A DNA stretch of 64,000 nucleotides from Acetobacter sp. (GCF_022483985.1 NZ_JAKVME010000001.1:2542001-2606000), one strand, 5' to 3'. Positions 9,913 through 29,288 are shown, numbered from the stretch's first letter. The notes: generated by a model from the sequence alone, not told the origin. Numbers and translations are program-made.

Positions 9913-10055
9913 GCCTGATTTACCCTCCGGAACCTGCCGGACCATTCCAGCGGTTTTCCAAAACCTACATATACCTGACGCCAGAAAAATCCGGCATCAG
10001 GCTAAAACACCCCACGACTGTCTACAGCCGCAGGAAACGATCAAGCCGTATTGGC
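9913..10055 (-). promoter_or_regulatory. rplE-rpsN intercistronic leader with imperfect hairpin
   Basis: This 143-bp gap has no gene. On the minus strand CTGATGCCGGA-TTTT-TCTGGCGTCAG (about 9976-10001) forms an 11-bp stem with two G-U pairs and a T-rich loop, not followed by a T-run. In E. coli the spc repressor S8 binds near the rplX-rplE junction, so an RNA-level control or processing site here is plausible but unproven. Confidence 0.4.
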
Positions 10056-10622
10056 TCACCCCATAAAGGGAAGATCAAAAGCTTTCAAGAGCGCCTTTGC
10101 CTCGGCATCTGTCTTCGCTGTTGTCACGAAGATGATGTCCATGCCACGGACTTGGTCAACCTTGTCGTATTCGATCTCCGGGAAGATCAGCTGTTCTTTC
10201 AGCCCCAGAGCAAAGTTGCCGCGTCCGTCAAAGCCCTTGTTAGCCGGCAGACCACGGAAGTCACGGATGCGAGGCATCGCAATCGTCACGAGACGATCAA
10301 GAAACTCATACATCCGAGCACGACGCAGGGTCACCTTGCAGCCGATGGGAAGACCTTCACGAATCTTGAAGCCAGCGATGGCCTTCTTCGCCACTGTCTT
10401 GACCGGACGCTGACCAGCGATCAGCATCATCTCGTTCAGAGCAGCGTCAAGCTTCTTCTGATCGCCAGCGGCTTCGCCCACGCCCATGTTGAGAACGATC
10501 TTCTCAAGGCGGGGAACCTGCATCACATTCTTGTAGCCGAACTGCTCACGCAGCTTGCCAGCCAGCTCAGCTTCATATCGTGCCTTGAGGCGAGGGACGA
10601 CGCGCGTATTTTCGGTAGCCAT
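10056..10622 (-). CDS. rplE: 50S ribosomal protein L5
   Basis: 188 residues with conserved L5 segments: [45 protein letters not shown] and the C-terminal [28 protein letters not shown]5 binds 5S rRNA and forms an inter-subunit bridge to S13. It lies 10 bp after rplX. The N-terminal nine residues (ATENTRVVP) are a short variable extension. Confidence 0.97.
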   Translation of the reverse strand: MATENTRVVPRLKARYEAELAGKLREQFGYKNVMQVPRLEKIVLNMGVGEAAGDQKKLDAALNEMMLIAGQRPVKTVAKKAIAGFKIREGLPIGCKVTLRRARMYEFLDRLVTIAMPRIRDFRGLPANKGFDGRGNFALGLKEQLIFPEIEYDKVDQVRGMDIIFVTTAKTDAEAKALLKAFDLPFMG

Positions 10623-10632
10623 CAGTCCCTCC

Positions 10633-10953
10633 TCAGCCTTCGATCACTTCGCCGGTCGCCTTGGCGACGCGAACCTTGCGACCATCATCAAGAATACGGA
10701 AACCGACTTTCGTCGGCTTGCCGCTCTTCGGATCGATCAGCGCAAGGTTGGAAAGGTTCACCGGAGCCTCGCGCTCGATGATACCACCTTCCTCACCCAT
10801 GCGTGTTGCGCGCTTGTGGCGCTTCGCAACCGCAACGCCACGGACAACGGCCTTGTTCTCAACCGGCAGAACCGAGAGAACTTCACCGCGGACGCCCTTG
10901 GAAGACCCTGTCGTCACAACGACGGTGTCACCCTTTTTGATACGAGCAGCCAT
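10633..10953 (-). CDS. rplX: 50S ribosomal protein L24
   Basis: 106 residues with the KOW motif near the N-terminus ([20 protein letters not shown]), which contacts 23S rRNA. L24 is an assembly-initiating protein at the tunnel exit. Its ATG overlaps the last base of the rplN stop (TAATG), so the two are coupled. Length and order (rplN-rplX-rplE) are standard. Confidence 0.97.
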   Translation of the reverse strand: MAARIKKGDTVVVTTGSSKGVRGEVLSVLPVENKAVVRGVAVAKRHKRATRMGEEGGIIEREAPVNLSNLALIDPKSGKPTKVGFRILDDGRKVRVAKATGEVIEG

Positions 10954-11321
10954 TACAGCACCTCCGGCGCCAGCGAGATGATCTTCATGAACTTGCGCGC
11001 ACGCAGTTCACGGACAACCGGGCCAAAGATACGCGTACCAATCGGCTCCTGCTGCTTGTTGATCAGCACAGCCGCGTTGCGGTCGAAGCGAATCGCACTG
11101 CCGTCTGCACGACGCACCGGGTAGGACGTCCGAACGATGACGGCCTGATGGACGTCACCCTTCTTCACCTTGCCACGGGGAATCGCTTCCTTGACGGAAA
11201 CGACGATCACGTCGCCGACCGAGGCAGACTTCCGCTTGGAACCGCCCAGCACCTTGATGCACTGCACCTGACGTGCGCCTGAATTATCGGCGACCTCGAG
11301 GTTGGTCTCGGGATGGATCAT
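10953..11321 (-). CDS. rplN: 50S ribosomal protein L14
   Basis: 122 residues beginning [28 protein letters not shown], the highly conserved L14 start. L14 sits at the subunit interface and contacts 16S rRNA helix 14. The RNA-binding loop and C-terminus [12 protein letters not shown] are intact. It follows rpsQ by 17 bp and is normally the first gene counted as the spc operon. No strong separate promoter was seen in the short gap. Confidence 0.98.
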   Translation of the reverse strand: MIHPETNLEVADNSGARQVQCIKVLGGSKRKSASVGDVIVVSVKEAIPRGKVKKGDVHQAVIVRTSYPVRRADGSAIRFDRNAAVLINKQQEPIGTRIFGPVVRELRARKFMKIISLAPEVL

Positions 11322-11338
11322 TTACCTATATACCCCTG

Positions 11339-11611
11339 TTACGCAGCATTCCCGGACGCAACACCACCAACGACTTCGCCGTTGCGTGAAATGACCGTCC
11401 AGGTCTTGCGCTTGGAAATCGGCGTGCATTCTTCGATGCGAACCGCGTCTCCAATCTTGCATACGTTAAGTTCATCATGCGCCGCATACTTCTTAGAGCG
11501 ACGAATGAACTTCTTATAAAGCGGGTGCATGATACGACGATCGACAAGAACGGTAATCGTCTTGTCCATCTTGTCGCTGGTCACACGCCCGCTGAGAATG
11601 CGCTTAGGCAT
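11339..11611 (-). CDS. rpsQ: 30S ribosomal protein S17
   Basis: 90 residues, [42 protein letters not shown] start, an OB-fold protein that binds the 5' domain of 16S rRNA. The central signature ([29 protein letters not shown]) is complete. It ends the S10 cluster, 11 bp after rpmC. Confidence 0.97.
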   Translation of the reverse strand: MPKRILSGRVTSDKMDKTITVLVDRRIMHPLYKKFIRRSKKYAAHDELNVCKIGDAVRIEECTPISKRKTWTVISRNGEVVGGVASGNAA

Positions 11612-11622
11612 TAGCCGCTCCC

Positions 11623-11856
11623 TCAGGAATTGGCCGCAGCACCAGCCGCGGCAGTCTTCTTCGCAGCCTGAGCTACGATCGTCTTGATACGGGCAATATC
11701 GCGGCGCACAACGCGCACGCGGCTTGCCCCTTCATTCTGACCGGTGGCCTGCTGGAACCGAAGATTGAACTGCTCGCGCTTCAGATCGAGAAGAAGCGCC
11801 TGCAACTCATCAACGGACTTCACACGCAGATCAGCCGGCTTTAGTGCCTTGCTCAT
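11623..11856 (-). CDS. rpmC: 50S ribosomal protein L29
   Basis: 77 residues, slightly longer than the usual 63-68 because of an alanine-rich tail ([14 protein letters not shown]). The core is two helices with [28 protein letters not shown], which sits at the tunnel exit next to the docking site for trigger factor and SRP. It follows rplP by one base. Confidence 0.96.
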   Translation of the reverse strand: MSKALKPADLRVKSVDELQALLLDLKREQFNLRFQQATGQNEGASRVRVVRRDIARIKTIVAQAAKKTAAAGAAANS

Positions 11857-11857
11857 C

Positions 11858-12274
11858 TTATGCCTCTCCGATTCGGGTCACGAACTTCGTCTTGATCGGA
11901 AGTTTCGCAGCACCAAGAGCGAGCGCTTCACGCGCCACTTCTGGTGGAACCCCCTCGATCTCGAACAGGATACGACCCGGTCTAACACGGGCCACCCAGT
12001 ATTCCGGAGATCCCTTGCCGGAGCCCATACGCACTTCGGCAGGCTTTGTCGAGACCGGAAGATCCGGAAAGATACGAATCCACACGCGACCAGCACGCTT
12101 CATCGCACGGGTGATCGCACGACGGGACGCCTCGATCTGACGCGCCGTAATACGCTCAGGCTCAAGAGCCTTGAGACCGAACGCGCCGAAATTCAGCTGC
12201 GTGCCGCTCTTGGCCAAGCCATGAATGCGGCCCTTGTGGGCCTTGCGGAATTTAGTCCGCTTTGGAGAAAGCAT
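11858..12274 (-). CDS. rplP: 50S ribosomal protein L16
   Basis: 138 residues beginning [17 protein letters not shown], the standard L16 start. The Gly/Arg-rich loop with [26 protein letters not shown] is conserved and reaches towards A-site tRNA and the peptidyl transferase centre. It follows rpsC by 13 bp, and rpmC starts one base after it. Confidence 0.98.
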   Translation of the reverse strand: MLSPKRTKFRKAHKGRIHGLAKSGTQLNFGAFGLKALEPERITARQIEASRRAITRAMKRAGRVWIRIFPDLPVSTKPAEVRMGSGKGSPEYWVARVRPGRILFEIEGVPPEVAREALALGAAKLPIKTKFVTRIGEA

Positions 12275-12287
12275 TGTTCTCTATCCC

Positions 12288-12965
12288 TCAGCGCTGCGGC
12301 GCCTGCTCAGCGGCGCGACGATCCTGGGCCATCGGGTCCTGGGCAAGGATCTCACCTTTGAAGATCCAAACCTTCACACCGCAGGTGCCATAGGTCGTTT
12401 TCGCTGTTGCAGTTCCATAATCAATGTCGGCGCGAAGCGTGTGCAGCGGCACACGGCCTTCACGATACCACTCGATACGGGCGATTTCAGCACCACCAAG
12501 ACGACCGGAGCAGTTGATCCGGATGCCCTGTGCGCCGAGACGCATGGCCGACTGAACTGCACGCTTCATCGCGCGACGGAACGCCACACGACGCTCCAGC
12601 TGCTGGGCAATGTTCTCAGCCACCAGTGTCGCATCGATTTCCGGCTTGCGGATTTCGACAATGTTCAGCGCGACTTCCGTGCCAGCCATCTTCGTCAGCT
12701 CCTTGCGGAGCGCGTCGATGTCCTGACCCTTCTTGCCGATGACAACACCCGGACGTGCAGCATAGATCGTCACACGCGGCTTCTTCGCCGGACGCTCGAT
12801 GACGACACGGGAAACACCCGCGCCAGCCAGCTTGCGACGCAGGAAAGCGCGCAGTTTCAGATCCGCATGCAGCAGCCGGGAATAGTCGCCATCCGCATAC
12901 CAGCGGCTGTCCCAGGTGCGGTTGATACCGAGCCGAAGCCCGATCGGATTGACTTTATGTCCCAT
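12288..12965 (-). CDS. rpsC: 30S ribosomal protein S3
   Basis: 225 residues with start [20 protein letters not shown]. The KH domain ([19 protein letters not shown]) is at about residues 75-95 and the C-terminal S3 domain contains [32 protein letters not shown]3 lines the mRNA entry channel and contributes helicase activity. It follows rplV by 2 bp, so the pair is tightly coupled. Confidence 0.98.
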   Translation of the reverse strand: MGHKVNPIGLRLGINRTWDSRWYADGDYSRLLHADLKLRAFLRRKLAGAGVSRVVIERPAKKPRVTIYAARPGVVIGKKGQDIDALRKELTKMAGTEVALNIVEIRKPEIDATLVAENIAQQLERRVAFRRAMKRAVQSAMRLGAQGIRINCSGRLGGAEIARIEWYREGRVPLHTLRADIDYGTATAKTTYGTCGVKVWIFKGEILAQDPMAQDRRAAEQAPQR

Positions 12966-12967
12966 CG

Positions 12968-13375
12968 TCAGGCCGCCTTCTCTTCCGTCTTTGCCTCAGG
13001 CTCGGGCGCACGCTCGGCCACGACAATCTTCAGGTGACTGAAGAATTTCTCGACGCGAGCGGAACGACCACGGCCACGCGCATGGAAGCGGCGCATCACG
13101 ATCGACTTGCCCACATCGGCTGTCTTCACAAACAGCTGGTCAACGTCCAGCTGATGATTGTTCTCGGCGTTCGCAATCGCGCTCTCGAGTGTCTTCTTCA
13201 CGTCCTGAGCGATACGACGCTTGGAGAACGTGAGAGTCGCCACAGCCTGAGCAGCCGGCTTGTTGCGGATCAGACCGGCAACAAGACCAAGCTTGCGGGG
13301 GCTCACGCGGATATTCCGCGTGATTGCCTGTGCTTCGTTCTCAGCCAGAACGCGAGGATGCTTGGATTTGCTCAT
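12968..13375 (-). CDS. rplV: 50S ribosomal protein L22
   Basis: 135 residues from the ATG at 13373-13375 ([17 protein letters not shown]). The open frame extends upstream into rpsS but those starts give a non-family leader. The core [22 protein letters not shown] and the beta-hairpin region ([22 protein letters not shown]) that lines the exit tunnel are intact. A charged tail ([11 protein letters not shown]) is added. It lies 1 bp after rpsS. Confidence 0.95.
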   Translation of the reverse strand: MSKSKHPRVLAENEAQAITRNIRVSPRKLGLVAGLIRNKPAAQAVATLTFSKRRIAQDVKKTLESAIANAENNHQLDVDQLFVKTADVGKSIVMRRFHARGRGRSARVEKFFSHLKIVVAERAPEPEAKTEEKAA

Positions 13376-13376
13376 C

Positions 13377-13655
13377 TCAGCCTCGCTTCGACTTCTTGTC
13401 CGCACCGTGACCATGGAAGGTACGGGTCGGAGAGAATTCGCCAAACTTGTGGCCAACCATGTTCTCGGTCACCTGAACCGGAAGGAACTTGTGACCGTTA
13501 TAAACACCAAACGTCAGACCAACGAACTGCGGAAGGATCGTGGAACGACGTGACCAGATCTTGATCACCTCGTTACGACCCGACGCGCGGGACGCCTCGG
13601 CCTTGTTCAGCAGATACCCGTCTACGAACGGGCCTTTCCAGACGGAACGTGCCAT
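13377..13655 (-). CDS. rpsS: 30S ribosomal protein S19
   Basis: 92 residues beginning [20 protein letters not shown]. The signature [40 protein letters not shown] is complete. S19 lies in the 30S head, forms a complex with S13 and approaches the A site. It follows rplB by 13 bp. Confidence 0.98.
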   Translation of the reverse strand: MARSVWKGPFVDGYLLNKAEASRASGRNEVIKIWSRRSTILPQFVGLTFGVYNGHKFLPVQVTENMVGHKFGEFSPTRTFHGHGADKKSKRG

Positions 13656-13668
13656 CTCTTATTGCCCC

Positions 13669-14499
13669 TTACTTGCCGGTCTTCCGGCGACGGATGATCA
13701 GACTGTCCGTACGCTTGTTGACCCGTGTCTTGTAACCCTTGGTCGGCTTGCCCCACGGCGTAACCGGATGACGACCGCCCGAGGTCCGGCCTTCACCACC
13801 ACCATGCGGATGGTCGACCGGGTTCATGACAACACCACGGTTATGGGGACGGCGGCCAAGCCAGCGCATACGGCCAGCCTTGCCCATGTGCTGGTTCATG
13901 TTGTCCGGATTGGACACTGCACCAACCGTGGCAAAGCATTCACCGCGAACAACGCGGAGTTCGCCTGACTGCAGACGAATCTGGGCGTAGCCAGAGTCCT
14001 TGCCGACCAGCTGTGCGTAGGTGCCTGCCGAGCGAGCCATCTTGCCGCCAGCGCCCTGCTTCAGCTCGATGTTGTGCACGATCGTTCCGACGGGGATCGA
14101 AGCCAGCGGCATAGCATTGCCCGGCTTGATATCAACGCGGGCACCCGCGATGACCTGATCACCAACCTTCAGACGCTGCGGAGCCAGAATGTAAGCCAGC
14201 TCGCCGTCTTCGTACTTGATCAGCGCGATGAACGCGGTGCGGTTCGGGTCATATTCCAGACGCTCAACGGTGCCCAGCACGTCCAGCTTGCGACGCTTGA
14301 AGTCGACATAGCGATAGGACTGCTTGTGCCCGCCGCCACGAAAACGCGACGTTGTGCGACCGTGATTGTTACGACCACCGGACTTGTTCTTGCCTTCGGT
14401 AAGCTGCTTGACCGGCTTGCCCTTCCACAGGTCAGCCCGGTCCACCAGCACCGTGCCACGAAGGCTCGGCGTGACGGGATTAAAGTGCTTCAATGCCAT
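13669..14499 (-). CDS. rplB: 50S ribosomal protein L2
   Basis: 276 residues beginning [18 protein letters not shown]. Both RNA-binding domains are present, including the C-terminal [31 protein letters not shown] segment with the histidine linked to peptidyl transferase function. L2 is required for subunit joining. It follows rplW by 16 bp. Confidence 0.99.
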   Translation of the reverse strand: MALKHFNPVTPSLRGTVLVDRADLWKGKPVKQLTEGKNKSGGRNNHGRTTSRFRGGGHKQSYRYVDFKRRKLDVLGTVERLEYDPNRTAFIALIKYEDGELAYILAPQRLKVGDQVIAGARVDIKPGNAMPLASIPVGTIVHNIELKQGAGGKMARSAGTYAQLVGKDSGYAQIRLQSGELRVVRGECFATVGAVSNPDNMNQHMGKAGRMRWLGRRPHNRGVVMNPVDHPHGGGEGRTSGGRHPVTPWGKPTKGYKTRVNKRTDSLIIRRRKTGK

Positions 14500-14515
14500 G
14501 TGTGGATACCCCGCG

Positions 14516-14851
14516 TCACGCCAGCTTGGCGGTCAGGTCAATGGACTGACCCTCCGCCAGCTGCACGAACGCCTTCTTGATATCGGAGCGCTGTCCGGGA
14601 CGACCCTTGAAACGCTTCGTCTTGCCCTTCTGAACCAGCGTGCAAACGCTGACAACCTTGACGCCGAAGAGTGTCTCGACCGCAACCTTGATCTCAGGCT
14701 TTGTAGCTGAGATGGCGACCTTGAAGGCCACCTGGTTCTTCTCGGACATCGCCGTCGCCTTTTCGGTGATCAGCGGCGCACGGACGATGTCATAGAGCGC
14801 TTCGCGCGACATCTTTTCCGCCTTTTTGCGGATCGCAAGCACGTTTGTCAT
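14516..14851 (-). CDS. rplW: 50S ribosomal protein L23
   Basis: 111 residues. The ATG at 14849-14851 is chosen because AAGGAG lies 8 nt upstream and it overlaps the rplD stop (ATGA). A start 13 codons later ([18 protein letters not shown]) would give the average family length, so the N-terminal 13 residues could be a leader. The C-terminus ([27 protein letters not shown]) is typical. L23 is the tunnel-exit protein that docks trigger factor and SRP. Confidence 0.95.
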   Translation of the reverse strand: MTNVLAIRKKAEKMSREALYDIVRAPLITEKATAMSEKNQVAFKVAISATKPEIKVAVETLFGVKVVSVCTLVQKGKTKRFKGRPGQRSDIKKAFVQLAEGQSIDLTAKLA

Positions 14852-15462
14852 GCCAGCCGCTCCTTGAGGCCTTCAACGCCAGCGCGAGTGATCGCAAGGA
14901 CGTCATGGTTGAGAATGTCGTAGACGTTCGCACCGATGGTCGGCAGGACGTCGATCTTCGGCAGGTTGCGGGCCGCACGAACGAAGCCTTCGTTCACTGT
15001 GCCGTCAACGATCAGAGCCGAGGTCAGACCGAGAGCCTTCAGCTTTACAGCCAGCTCAGCCGTCTTGGTCACGCCATCCGCTGCGTCGAGAACGATCAGC
15101 TTGCCGTCTTTCGCCTTCTGGGAAAGAGCGGAAATCAGACCGAGGCGACGCACCTTCTTGGGAAGGTCATAGCCATGATCACGAACGACCGGACCATGAA
15201 CCGCACCACCGGTACGATACTGCGGCGCACGCAGCGAGCCCTGACGTGCCGAGCCGGTGCCTTTCTGGCGAAACGGCTTCTTCGTCGTACCCGAAACTTC
15301 GCCCATGCCCTTCACCTTGTGGGTGCCGGCGCGGCGTTTCGCCAGCTGCCAGTGAACCACACGCGCCATGATATCGGCACGCGGTGCAACAGCGAAAATC
15401 TCGTCCGGAAGCGTAGCTGTGCCAGCGCTGCCGTTATCGAGGGTTTTGATATCGAGTTCCAT
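14848..15462 (-). CDS. rplD: 50S ribosomal protein L4
   Basis: 204 residues. The extended loop reaching the exit tunnel carries the signature [24 protein letters not shown], and the globular part ends with [23 protein letters not shown]. In E. coli L4 is the autogenous repressor of the S10 operon; whether that occurs here cannot be told. It follows rplC by 5 bp and overlaps rplW by 4 bp. Confidence 0.97.
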   Translation of the reverse strand: MELDIKTLDNGSAGTATLPDEIFAVAPRADIMARVVHWQLAKRRAGTHKVKGMGEVSGTTKKPFRQKGTGSARQGSLRAPQYRTGGAVHGPVVRDHGYDLPKKVRRLGLISALSQKAKDGKLIVLDAADGVTKTAELAVKLKALGLTSALIVDGTVNEGFVRAARNLPKIDVLPTIGANVYDILNHDVLAITRAGVEGLKERLA

Positions 15463-15467
15463 CGTCC

Positions 15468-16151
15468 TCAGCCCTCCGCCGTCGCAATGGCTGCCGGATA
15501 CGGCGCCTCTGCATGACGGGCCTTCTTGATCGCGTCACGGACCATGACCAGTCCGTTCTTCGCGCCCGGGATGGAACCACGAATCATGACCAGATTCTTT
15601 TCCGGATCGACCGCAGCCACTTCCAGGTTCAGTGTCGTCACGCGCTCGTCACCGAGATGACCAGCCATCTTCTTGTTCTTGAAGGTCTTGCCGGGATCCT
15701 GACGGTTACCGGTAGAACCATGTGAACGGTGAGAGATGGACACGCCGTGAGAAGCTTCGAGACCGGCGAAGTTCCAGCGCTTCATCGCACCGGCAAACCC
15801 CTTACCCTTGCTCGTGCCGGTGACATCCACCTTCTGACCGACCACAAAGTGGGAGGCGAGGAGACTGGCACCCGGCTCGAGAACGGCGTCGGCAGCAACG
15901 CGGAATTCGCGCACGGCCTTCTTCGGCTCGACCTTCACGCGGGCATAATGGCCGCGGTTCGGCTTCGTGACATTCTTCACCTTGGCTTTGCCCAGACCGA
16001 GCTGCACGGCGGTATAACCGTCACGCTCCTCGGTGCGGACATCAACCACCTGCACATCATCGAGATGCAGGACAGTGACGGGCACATGTGTGCCATCTTC
16101 CTTAAACAGCCGGGTCATACCCAGCTTTCTTGCGATCAATCCGGTACGCAT
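15468..16151 (-). CDS. rplC: 50S ribosomal protein L3
   Basis: 227 residues from the ATG at 16149-16151 ([16 protein letters not shown]). Starts further upstream fall inside rpsJ and are rejected. An AAGG site formed by the rpsJ stop region lies 8 nt before the ATG. The extension reaching the peptidyl transferase centre ([33 protein letters not shown]) is intact, with the glutamine that is methylated by PrmB in many bacteria. Confidence 0.97.
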   Translation of the reverse strand: MRTGLIARKLGMTRLFKEDGTHVPVTVLHLDDVQVVDVRTEERDGYTAVQLGLGKAKVKNVTKPNRGHYARVKVEPKKAVREFRVAADAVLEPGASLLASHFVVGQKVDVTGTSKGKGFAGAMKRWNFAGLEASHGVSISHRSHGSTGNRQDPGKTFKNKKMAGHLGDERVTTLNLEVAAVDPEKNLVMIRGSIPGAKNGLVMVRDAIKKARHAEAPYPAAIATAEG

Positions 16152-16161
16152 CGTCTGGACC

Positions 16162-16470
16162 TTAGAGTTTGATCTCGACATCAACGCCAGCGGCGAGGTC
16201 GAGCTTCATGAGGGCGTCCACGGTCTGCGGGGTCGGCTCGACAATGTCGAGCAGCCTGCGGTGAGTCCGAATTTCGAACTGTTCGCGGCTTTTCTTATCC
16301 ACGTGGGGTGAGCGGTTCACGGTAAACCGTTCGATATGCGTCGGCAGCGGGATAGGACCCCGAACCCGCGCACCCGTACGCTTCGCCGTGTTGACGATCT
16401 CTTTCGTGCTGTTGTCGAGCACGCGATGATCGTACGCCTTTAGGCGAATGCGGATGTTCTGGTTGTCCAT
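16162..16470 (-). CDS. rpsJ: 30S ribosomal protein S10
   Basis: 102 residues beginning [19 protein letters not shown], the classical NusE/S10 start. The long hairpin with [33 protein letters not shown] is conserved. Besides its 30S role, S10 couples with NusB and NusG in transcription antitermination. It is the first gene of the S10 cluster, 146 bp after tuf. Confidence 0.98.
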   Translation of the reverse strand: MDNQNIRIRLKAYDHRVLDNSTKEIVNTAKRTGARVRGPIPLPTHIERFTVNRSPHVDKKSREQFEIRTHRRLLDIVEPTPQTVDALMKLDLAAGVDVEIKL

Positions 16471-16616
16471 CGTCTTGTTTCAGTCCAACTTTCTAATCCG
16501 GCCAGGGTCTGCCCGGGATATCCCACCGCCAAGTAAGACCCCGGCCGGATCGCTCCGACCGGGGGCACTCAGTTCAGGGCCCGCCCAATTAAGGGCTATG
16601 GGGCACCTGCCCCGTC
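16471..16616 (-). promoter_or_regulatory. tuf-rpsJ intercistronic region
   Basis: This 146-bp spacer contains no gene. Directly past the tuf stop a GGGGCA...TGCCCC palindrome (16600-16613) can form a hairpin without a T-run, and further GC-rich inverted segments (GATCCGGCCGG, CCCGGG) follow. It may be an RNA processing point or the site of S10-leader control. I saw no strong promoter. Confidence 0.35.
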
Positions 16617-17807
16617 TTACTCAGTGATCGAAGCGACCACGCCTGCGCCAACCGTGCGGCCACCTTCGCGGATAGCGAAACGGAGACCTTCATCCATGGC
16701 GATCGGAGCAATCAGCTCGACATCCATAGCGATGTTGTCGCCCGGCATGACCATTTCCGTACCTTCCGGCAGGTGGACAACACCGGTAACGTCCGTCGTA
16801 CGGAAGTAGAACTGCGGACGGTAGTTCGTGAAGAACGGCGTGTGACGGCCACCCTCTTCCTTCGTGAGGATGTAAGCCTCAGCCTTGAACTTCTTGTGCG
16901 GCGTGATGGAGCCCGGCTTGGCCAGAACCTGACCACGCTCGACATCCTCACGCTTCGTGCCACGCAGCAGAGCGCCGATGTTGTCGCCAGCCTCACCACG
17001 ATCAAGCAACTTGCGGAACATTTCAACGCCCGTAACAGTCGTCTTGGTCGTCGGACGGATGCCAACGATTTCAACTTCGTCACCTGTGTTGACAACGCCA
17101 CGCTCGACACGACCCGTGACGACCGTGCCACGACCGGAGATCGAGAACACGTCTTCGATCGGCATCAGGAACGGACGGTCAACCGGACGCTCCGGCTGCG
17201 GGATGTAGGAGTCAACAGCGTCCATCAGATCCTTGACGCGGTTTTCGCCAATTTCCGGATCGCCATCTTCCAGTGTGACAAGAGCAGAACCCTTTACCAC
17301 AGGAATATCGTCGCCCGGGAACTGATAGGAAGAAAGCAGCTCGCGCACTTCCATCTCGACCAGCTCAAGCAGCTCCGGATCATCAACCTGATCAACCTTG
17401 TTCAGGAACACGACCAGAGCCGGAACGCCAACCTGACGGGCAAGCAGGATGTGCTCACGGGTCTGCGGCATCGGGCCGTCAGCAGCGGACACAACCAGAA
17501 TCGCGCCGTCCATCTGGGCAGCACCGGTGATCATGTTCTTCACATAGTCAGCGTGACCAGGGCAGTCGACGTGAGCGTAGTGACGGGCTGCCGTCTCGTA
17601 CTCGACGTGAGCCGTGGAGATGGTGATGCCACGAGCGCGCTCTTCAGGAGCGGCGTCGATCTGGTCATACGCCTTAAACTCGGCGCCACCGGTCTTTGCC
17701 AGCGTCTTGGTGATTGCAGCCGTGAGCGACGTCTTGCCATGGTCAACGTGACCAATGGTGCCGATATTACAATGCGGCTTATTACGCTCGAATTTAGCCT
17801 TTGCCAT
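16617..17807 (-). CDS. tuf: Elongation factor Tu
   Basis: 396 residues, full length. G1 [10 protein letters not shown]3 [26 protein letters not shown] and G4 NKVD are all present, as are domain 2 and 3 signatures ([13 protein letters not shown] and RTTDVTGV). EF-Tu carries aminoacyl-tRNA to the ribosome as a GTP complex. A GGAGAG site precedes the ATG. It follows rpsG directly, with no fusA between them. A second tuf copy may exist elsewhere. Confidence 0.99.
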   Translation of the reverse strand: MAKAKFERNKPHCNIGTIGHVDHGKTSLTAAITKTLAKTGGAEFKAYDQIDAAPEERARGITISTAHVEYETAARHYAHVDCPGHADYVKNMITGAAQMDGAILVVSAADGPMPQTREHILLARQVGVPALVVFLNKVDQVDDPELLELVEMEVRELLSSYQFPGDDIPVVKGSALVTLEDGDPEIGENRVKDLMDAVDSYIPQPERPVDRPFLMPIEDVFSISGRGTVVTGRVERGVVNTGDEVEIVGIRPTTKTTVTGVEMFRKLLDRGEAGDNIGALLRGTKREDVERGQVLAKPGSITPHKKFKAEAYILTKEEGGRHTPFFTNYRPQFYFRTTDVTGVVHLPEGTEMVMPGDNIAMDVELIAPIAMDEGLRFAIREGGRTVGAGVVASITE

Positions 17808-17909
17808 CGTTTCTCTCCGTTACCCGCCATCAGACGGGATGCGGTTGTTAGCAATTTCCGCTGCGGCACCCAACCCGGGACACCGCAACACACATAAAAA
17901 AAGCGTCGA
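17808..17909 (-). other. rpsG-tuf junction where fusA would be expected
   Basis: Only 102 bp separate rpsG from tuf. It starts with a seven-T tract just after the rpsG stop (complement of 17897-17903) and has a short CCCG...CGGG hairpin near 17822-17837. No fragment of an EF-G reading frame is recognisable. Confidence 0.6.
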
Positions 17910-18772
<863 letters not shown>

Positions 18773-18988
18773 GCGCCTTTCCCGATCCTTACACAGTTCG
18801 GCCGGCGAACCCTCACTTCGGTTGCCGACTGTCATCCAAAATCACTTCCCGGACACAACATCCGGAAAGCCTATGTTTACATCCGGCCTTGATACGCTCT
18901 CAGAGAACGCATGGAACCGCATGTTTTAATTGCCTTGACAACAACCTGCCCGGACAGTGAGCCGGAATGCATGAAGCTGAGGGGGCGG

Positions 18989-19017
18989 AACCTAGGCCCC
19001 GAGGCCATACGAGTCAA
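18989..19017 (-). promoter_or_regulatory. Sigma-70-like promoter of the rpsL (str-S10-spc-alpha) unit
   Basis: On the minus strand TTGACT (19012-19017) and TAGGTT (18989-18994) are separated by exactly 17 bp. Transcription would start near 18982, leaving a leader of about 210 nt before rpsL. Apart from this and the rpoC terminator, the 494-bp stretch 18773-19266 holds nothing I recognise. Confidence 0.65.
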
Positions 19018-19204
19018 GAAAACTCGCACGATTCGGGTCAGTTTCCCAATCTGCTGACACTAACATTCCGCTGGAACCGGCCTTTTGGCGTCGTTACGCA
19101 ACGAATTGCGCGCCTCATAACCCGAAATTTCATGCTTGACCAGAGAAAACGGCCCACGTCACGGAGAAAAGAGTCCACGGAGCGTGCGCTGGATGATCCC
19201 GTCA

Positions 19205-19235
19205 CAAAAAGAAAGGCCGGGACAAAGCCCGGCCT
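19205..19235 (-). terminator. Intrinsic terminator of rpoC
   Basis: On the minus strand AGGCCGGG-CTTTGT-CCCGGCCT is a perfect 8-bp GC-rich stem followed by TTCTTTTTG. It lies 31 nt past the rpoC stop. Together with the promoter at 18989-19017 it separates the rpl-rpo unit from the str unit. Confidence 0.88.
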
Positions 19236-19266
19236 CTCCATGATCACAGCAGGTCAAGGTTGCCGA

Positions 19267-23448
<4,182 letters not shown>

Positions 23449-23583
23449 GCGCCGAAAACCTCCAGGACGGGTTTCACGCGGCCGCGCTCCGCGTCACGCC
23501 GGGCGCTCTGCCCCGCGCTCCGTTTTATTGAAAACAGGTCGGCGTCGAGGGACCACAGCCCCTCGACAAAATTAACAGGAAAA

Positions 23584-27756
<4,173 letters not shown>

Positions 27757-28023
27757 GTCTATCCTGCCTCGTCCCTGCCGTCGGACCATCCGGCCACCCC
27801 GCCCCGACAGGGGAGGAGGGCAGCCAGACGGTCCGGCCTTAATGCACACTTCACACGACCAACGCCCAAATCCGGCGCAATCGTCCGATCCGTGAACCGC
27901 CGTAGCAATTTACCCTTACAGGGTGTCACTACAGACGAACAGGCGGAGACCACAAGCAGCCTCCGCCCATAACCAGCTCAAACAGTGGCGGCACGCAAAG
28001 GCGCCGCCAGAAGATTGAGATAA
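27757..28023 (-). promoter_or_regulatory. rplL-rpoB intercistronic region with two hairpins
   Basis: No gene is present. On the minus strand the transcript past rplL can fold TGGCGGC...GCCGCCA (27986-28009; 7-bp stem) and then GGCGGAG...CTCCGCC (27942-27967; 7-bp stem). Neither has a T-run. In E. coli this interval contains an attenuator and an RNase III site that set the ratio of L7/L12 to polymerase; the position here is the same, and the function is inferred. Confidence 0.5.
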
Positions 28024-28398
28024 TTATTTAATCTCAACCTTGGCGCCGTTCTCTTCAAGAACCTTCTTGATCTTCTCGGCTTCGTCCTTGCTTGCACCTT
28101 CCTTGACGGTCTTCGGAGCGCCTTCGACGAGGTCCTTGGCTTCCTTCAGACCCAGACCGGTGATCGTGCGGATTTCCTTGATCACGTTGATCTTCTTGTC
28201 GCCTGCGCTGGCAAGGATCACGTCAAATTCGGTCTTCTCTTCAACCGGAGCGGCGGCAGCGCCCGGAGCGGCAGCGGCAACAGCAACCGGAGCAGCGGCG
28301 GAAACGCCCCACTTCTCTTCAAGGAGCTTGGACAGCTCAGCAGCTTCGAGAACTGTAAGGACGGAAAGCTCGTCAACAAGCTTGTTCAGATCGGCCAT
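28024..28398 (-). CDS. rplL: 50S ribosomal protein L7/L12
   Basis: 124 residues. The N-terminal dimerisation helix ([29 protein letters not shown]), an Ala/Pro hinge ([21 protein letters not shown]) and the globular C-terminal domain ([28 protein letters not shown]) are all present. Multiple L12 copies form the stalk that recruits translation GTPases. It follows rplJ by 95 bp. Confidence 0.98.
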   Translation of the reverse strand: MADLNKLVDELSVLTVLEAAELSKLLEEKWGVSAAAPVAVAAAAPGAAAAPVEEKTEFDVILASAGDKKINVIKEIRTITGLGLKEAKDLVEGAPKTVKEGASKDEAEKIKKVLEENGAKVEIK

Positions 28399-28493
28399 GA
28401 TATGGTCTTCCTAATATAGATACTGATTCAGGATGCACAACCCGAAAGAAACGGGTCATGCGCATTTTCTCTCTCCCCTTGCGGGGAGACGCA

Positions 28494-29018
28494 TCAGGCT
28501 GCGTCCGCCTCGCCCGTCTTGGCATAGGCACCAAAGACCCGAGCCAGCTGGCCTGCCGGCGCCTGGAGAACACCCGCGATACGCGTAGCCGGCGTGGAGA
28601 TAAGCCCCACGAGCTGCGCACGAAGCGTGTCCAGCGACGGCAGCTCGGCCAGCGCCTTGACCCCGTTGACGTCAAGCGTCTGGGCTCCAAGGGCGCCACC
28701 AAGCACCACCAGTTTCTCATTGGTCTTGGCGAACTCGACGATCACCTTCGCCACCGCAACAGGATCAGCCGACCACGACAAGGCGGTCGGCCCCTTCAGC
28801 AATGGCGCAATGCCGTCGAATCGGGTCCCATCCAGGGCGAGAGTGGCCAGCCGGTTCTTCGCGACCTTGTAAGTCGCTCCCGCTGCACGCACCTTGCGAC
28901 GCAGGTCAGTCACATCAGCGACTGTCAGCCCGTCATTACGGGTGACAACCACCATGGACGTCTCTGCGAACACGGCAGCGAGCGAGGCGACAAATTCGCG
29001 CTTCTCCGTACGGTTCAC
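28494..29018 (-). CDS. rplJ: 50S ribosomal protein L10
   Basis: 174 residues from a GTG at 29016-29018 preceded by GGAG at a 7-nt spacing. The N-terminal rRNA-binding domain ([17 protein letters not shown]) and C-terminal helix that holds L12 dimers ([11 protein letters not shown]) are visible. L10 anchors the stalk and, with L12, represses its own operon in E. coli by binding the leader. A 270-nt leader precedes it here. Confidence 0.96.
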   Translation of the reverse strand: MNRTEKREFVASLAAVFAETSMVVVTRNDGLTVADVTDLRRKVRAAGATYKVAKNRLATLALDGTRFDGIAPLLKGPTALSWSADPVAVAKVIVEFAKTNEKLVVLGGALGAQTLDVNGVKALAELPSLDTLRAQLVGLISTPATRIAGVLQAPAGQLARVFGAYAKTGEADAA

Positions 29019-29224
29019 TTCCCGTCTCCGTGTTAGCCCACCCCCTCAGGGAGAATGGGCCGGTTACCCAAGGACCGTCAGCAGAGCTGACAATCCGGTT
29101 CGCCTGTCCATGTCACGATACGCACGGCGAGCAGACCGAAATCCACAAACCAGCACCCTCGTCTCCCGGTCGCGCCACCAAGGGCATTAAGGCTCAGAGC
29201 CACATCCGGTCTTGGACAGGATCA

Positions 29225-29274
29225 GGTGACGCGAGAGCGTCACCCTGGAAAGCCGGAAAGCAGAACTTTCCGGC
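29225..29274 (-). promoter_or_regulatory. Two strong hairpins between rplA and rplJ
   Basis: Two perfect inverted repeats lie in the 270-bp rplA-rplJ gap: GCCGGAAAG/CTTTCCGGC (29252-29274, 9-bp stem, 5-nt loop), 15 nt before the rplA stop boundary, and GGTGACGC/GCGTCACC (29225-29244, 8-bp stem, GAGA/TCTC loop). Neither has a long T-run. They may act as a partial terminator, or as part of the L10-L12 leader control. The rest of the gap (29019-29224) is unassigned leader. Confidence 0.55.
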
Positions 29275-29288
29275 AGTCATTCTTGATG

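Noticed and set aside
18932..18960. TTGACA box on the plus strand upstream of rpsL
   Set aside because: No matching -10 box at a suitable distance, and no gene on that strand downstream.
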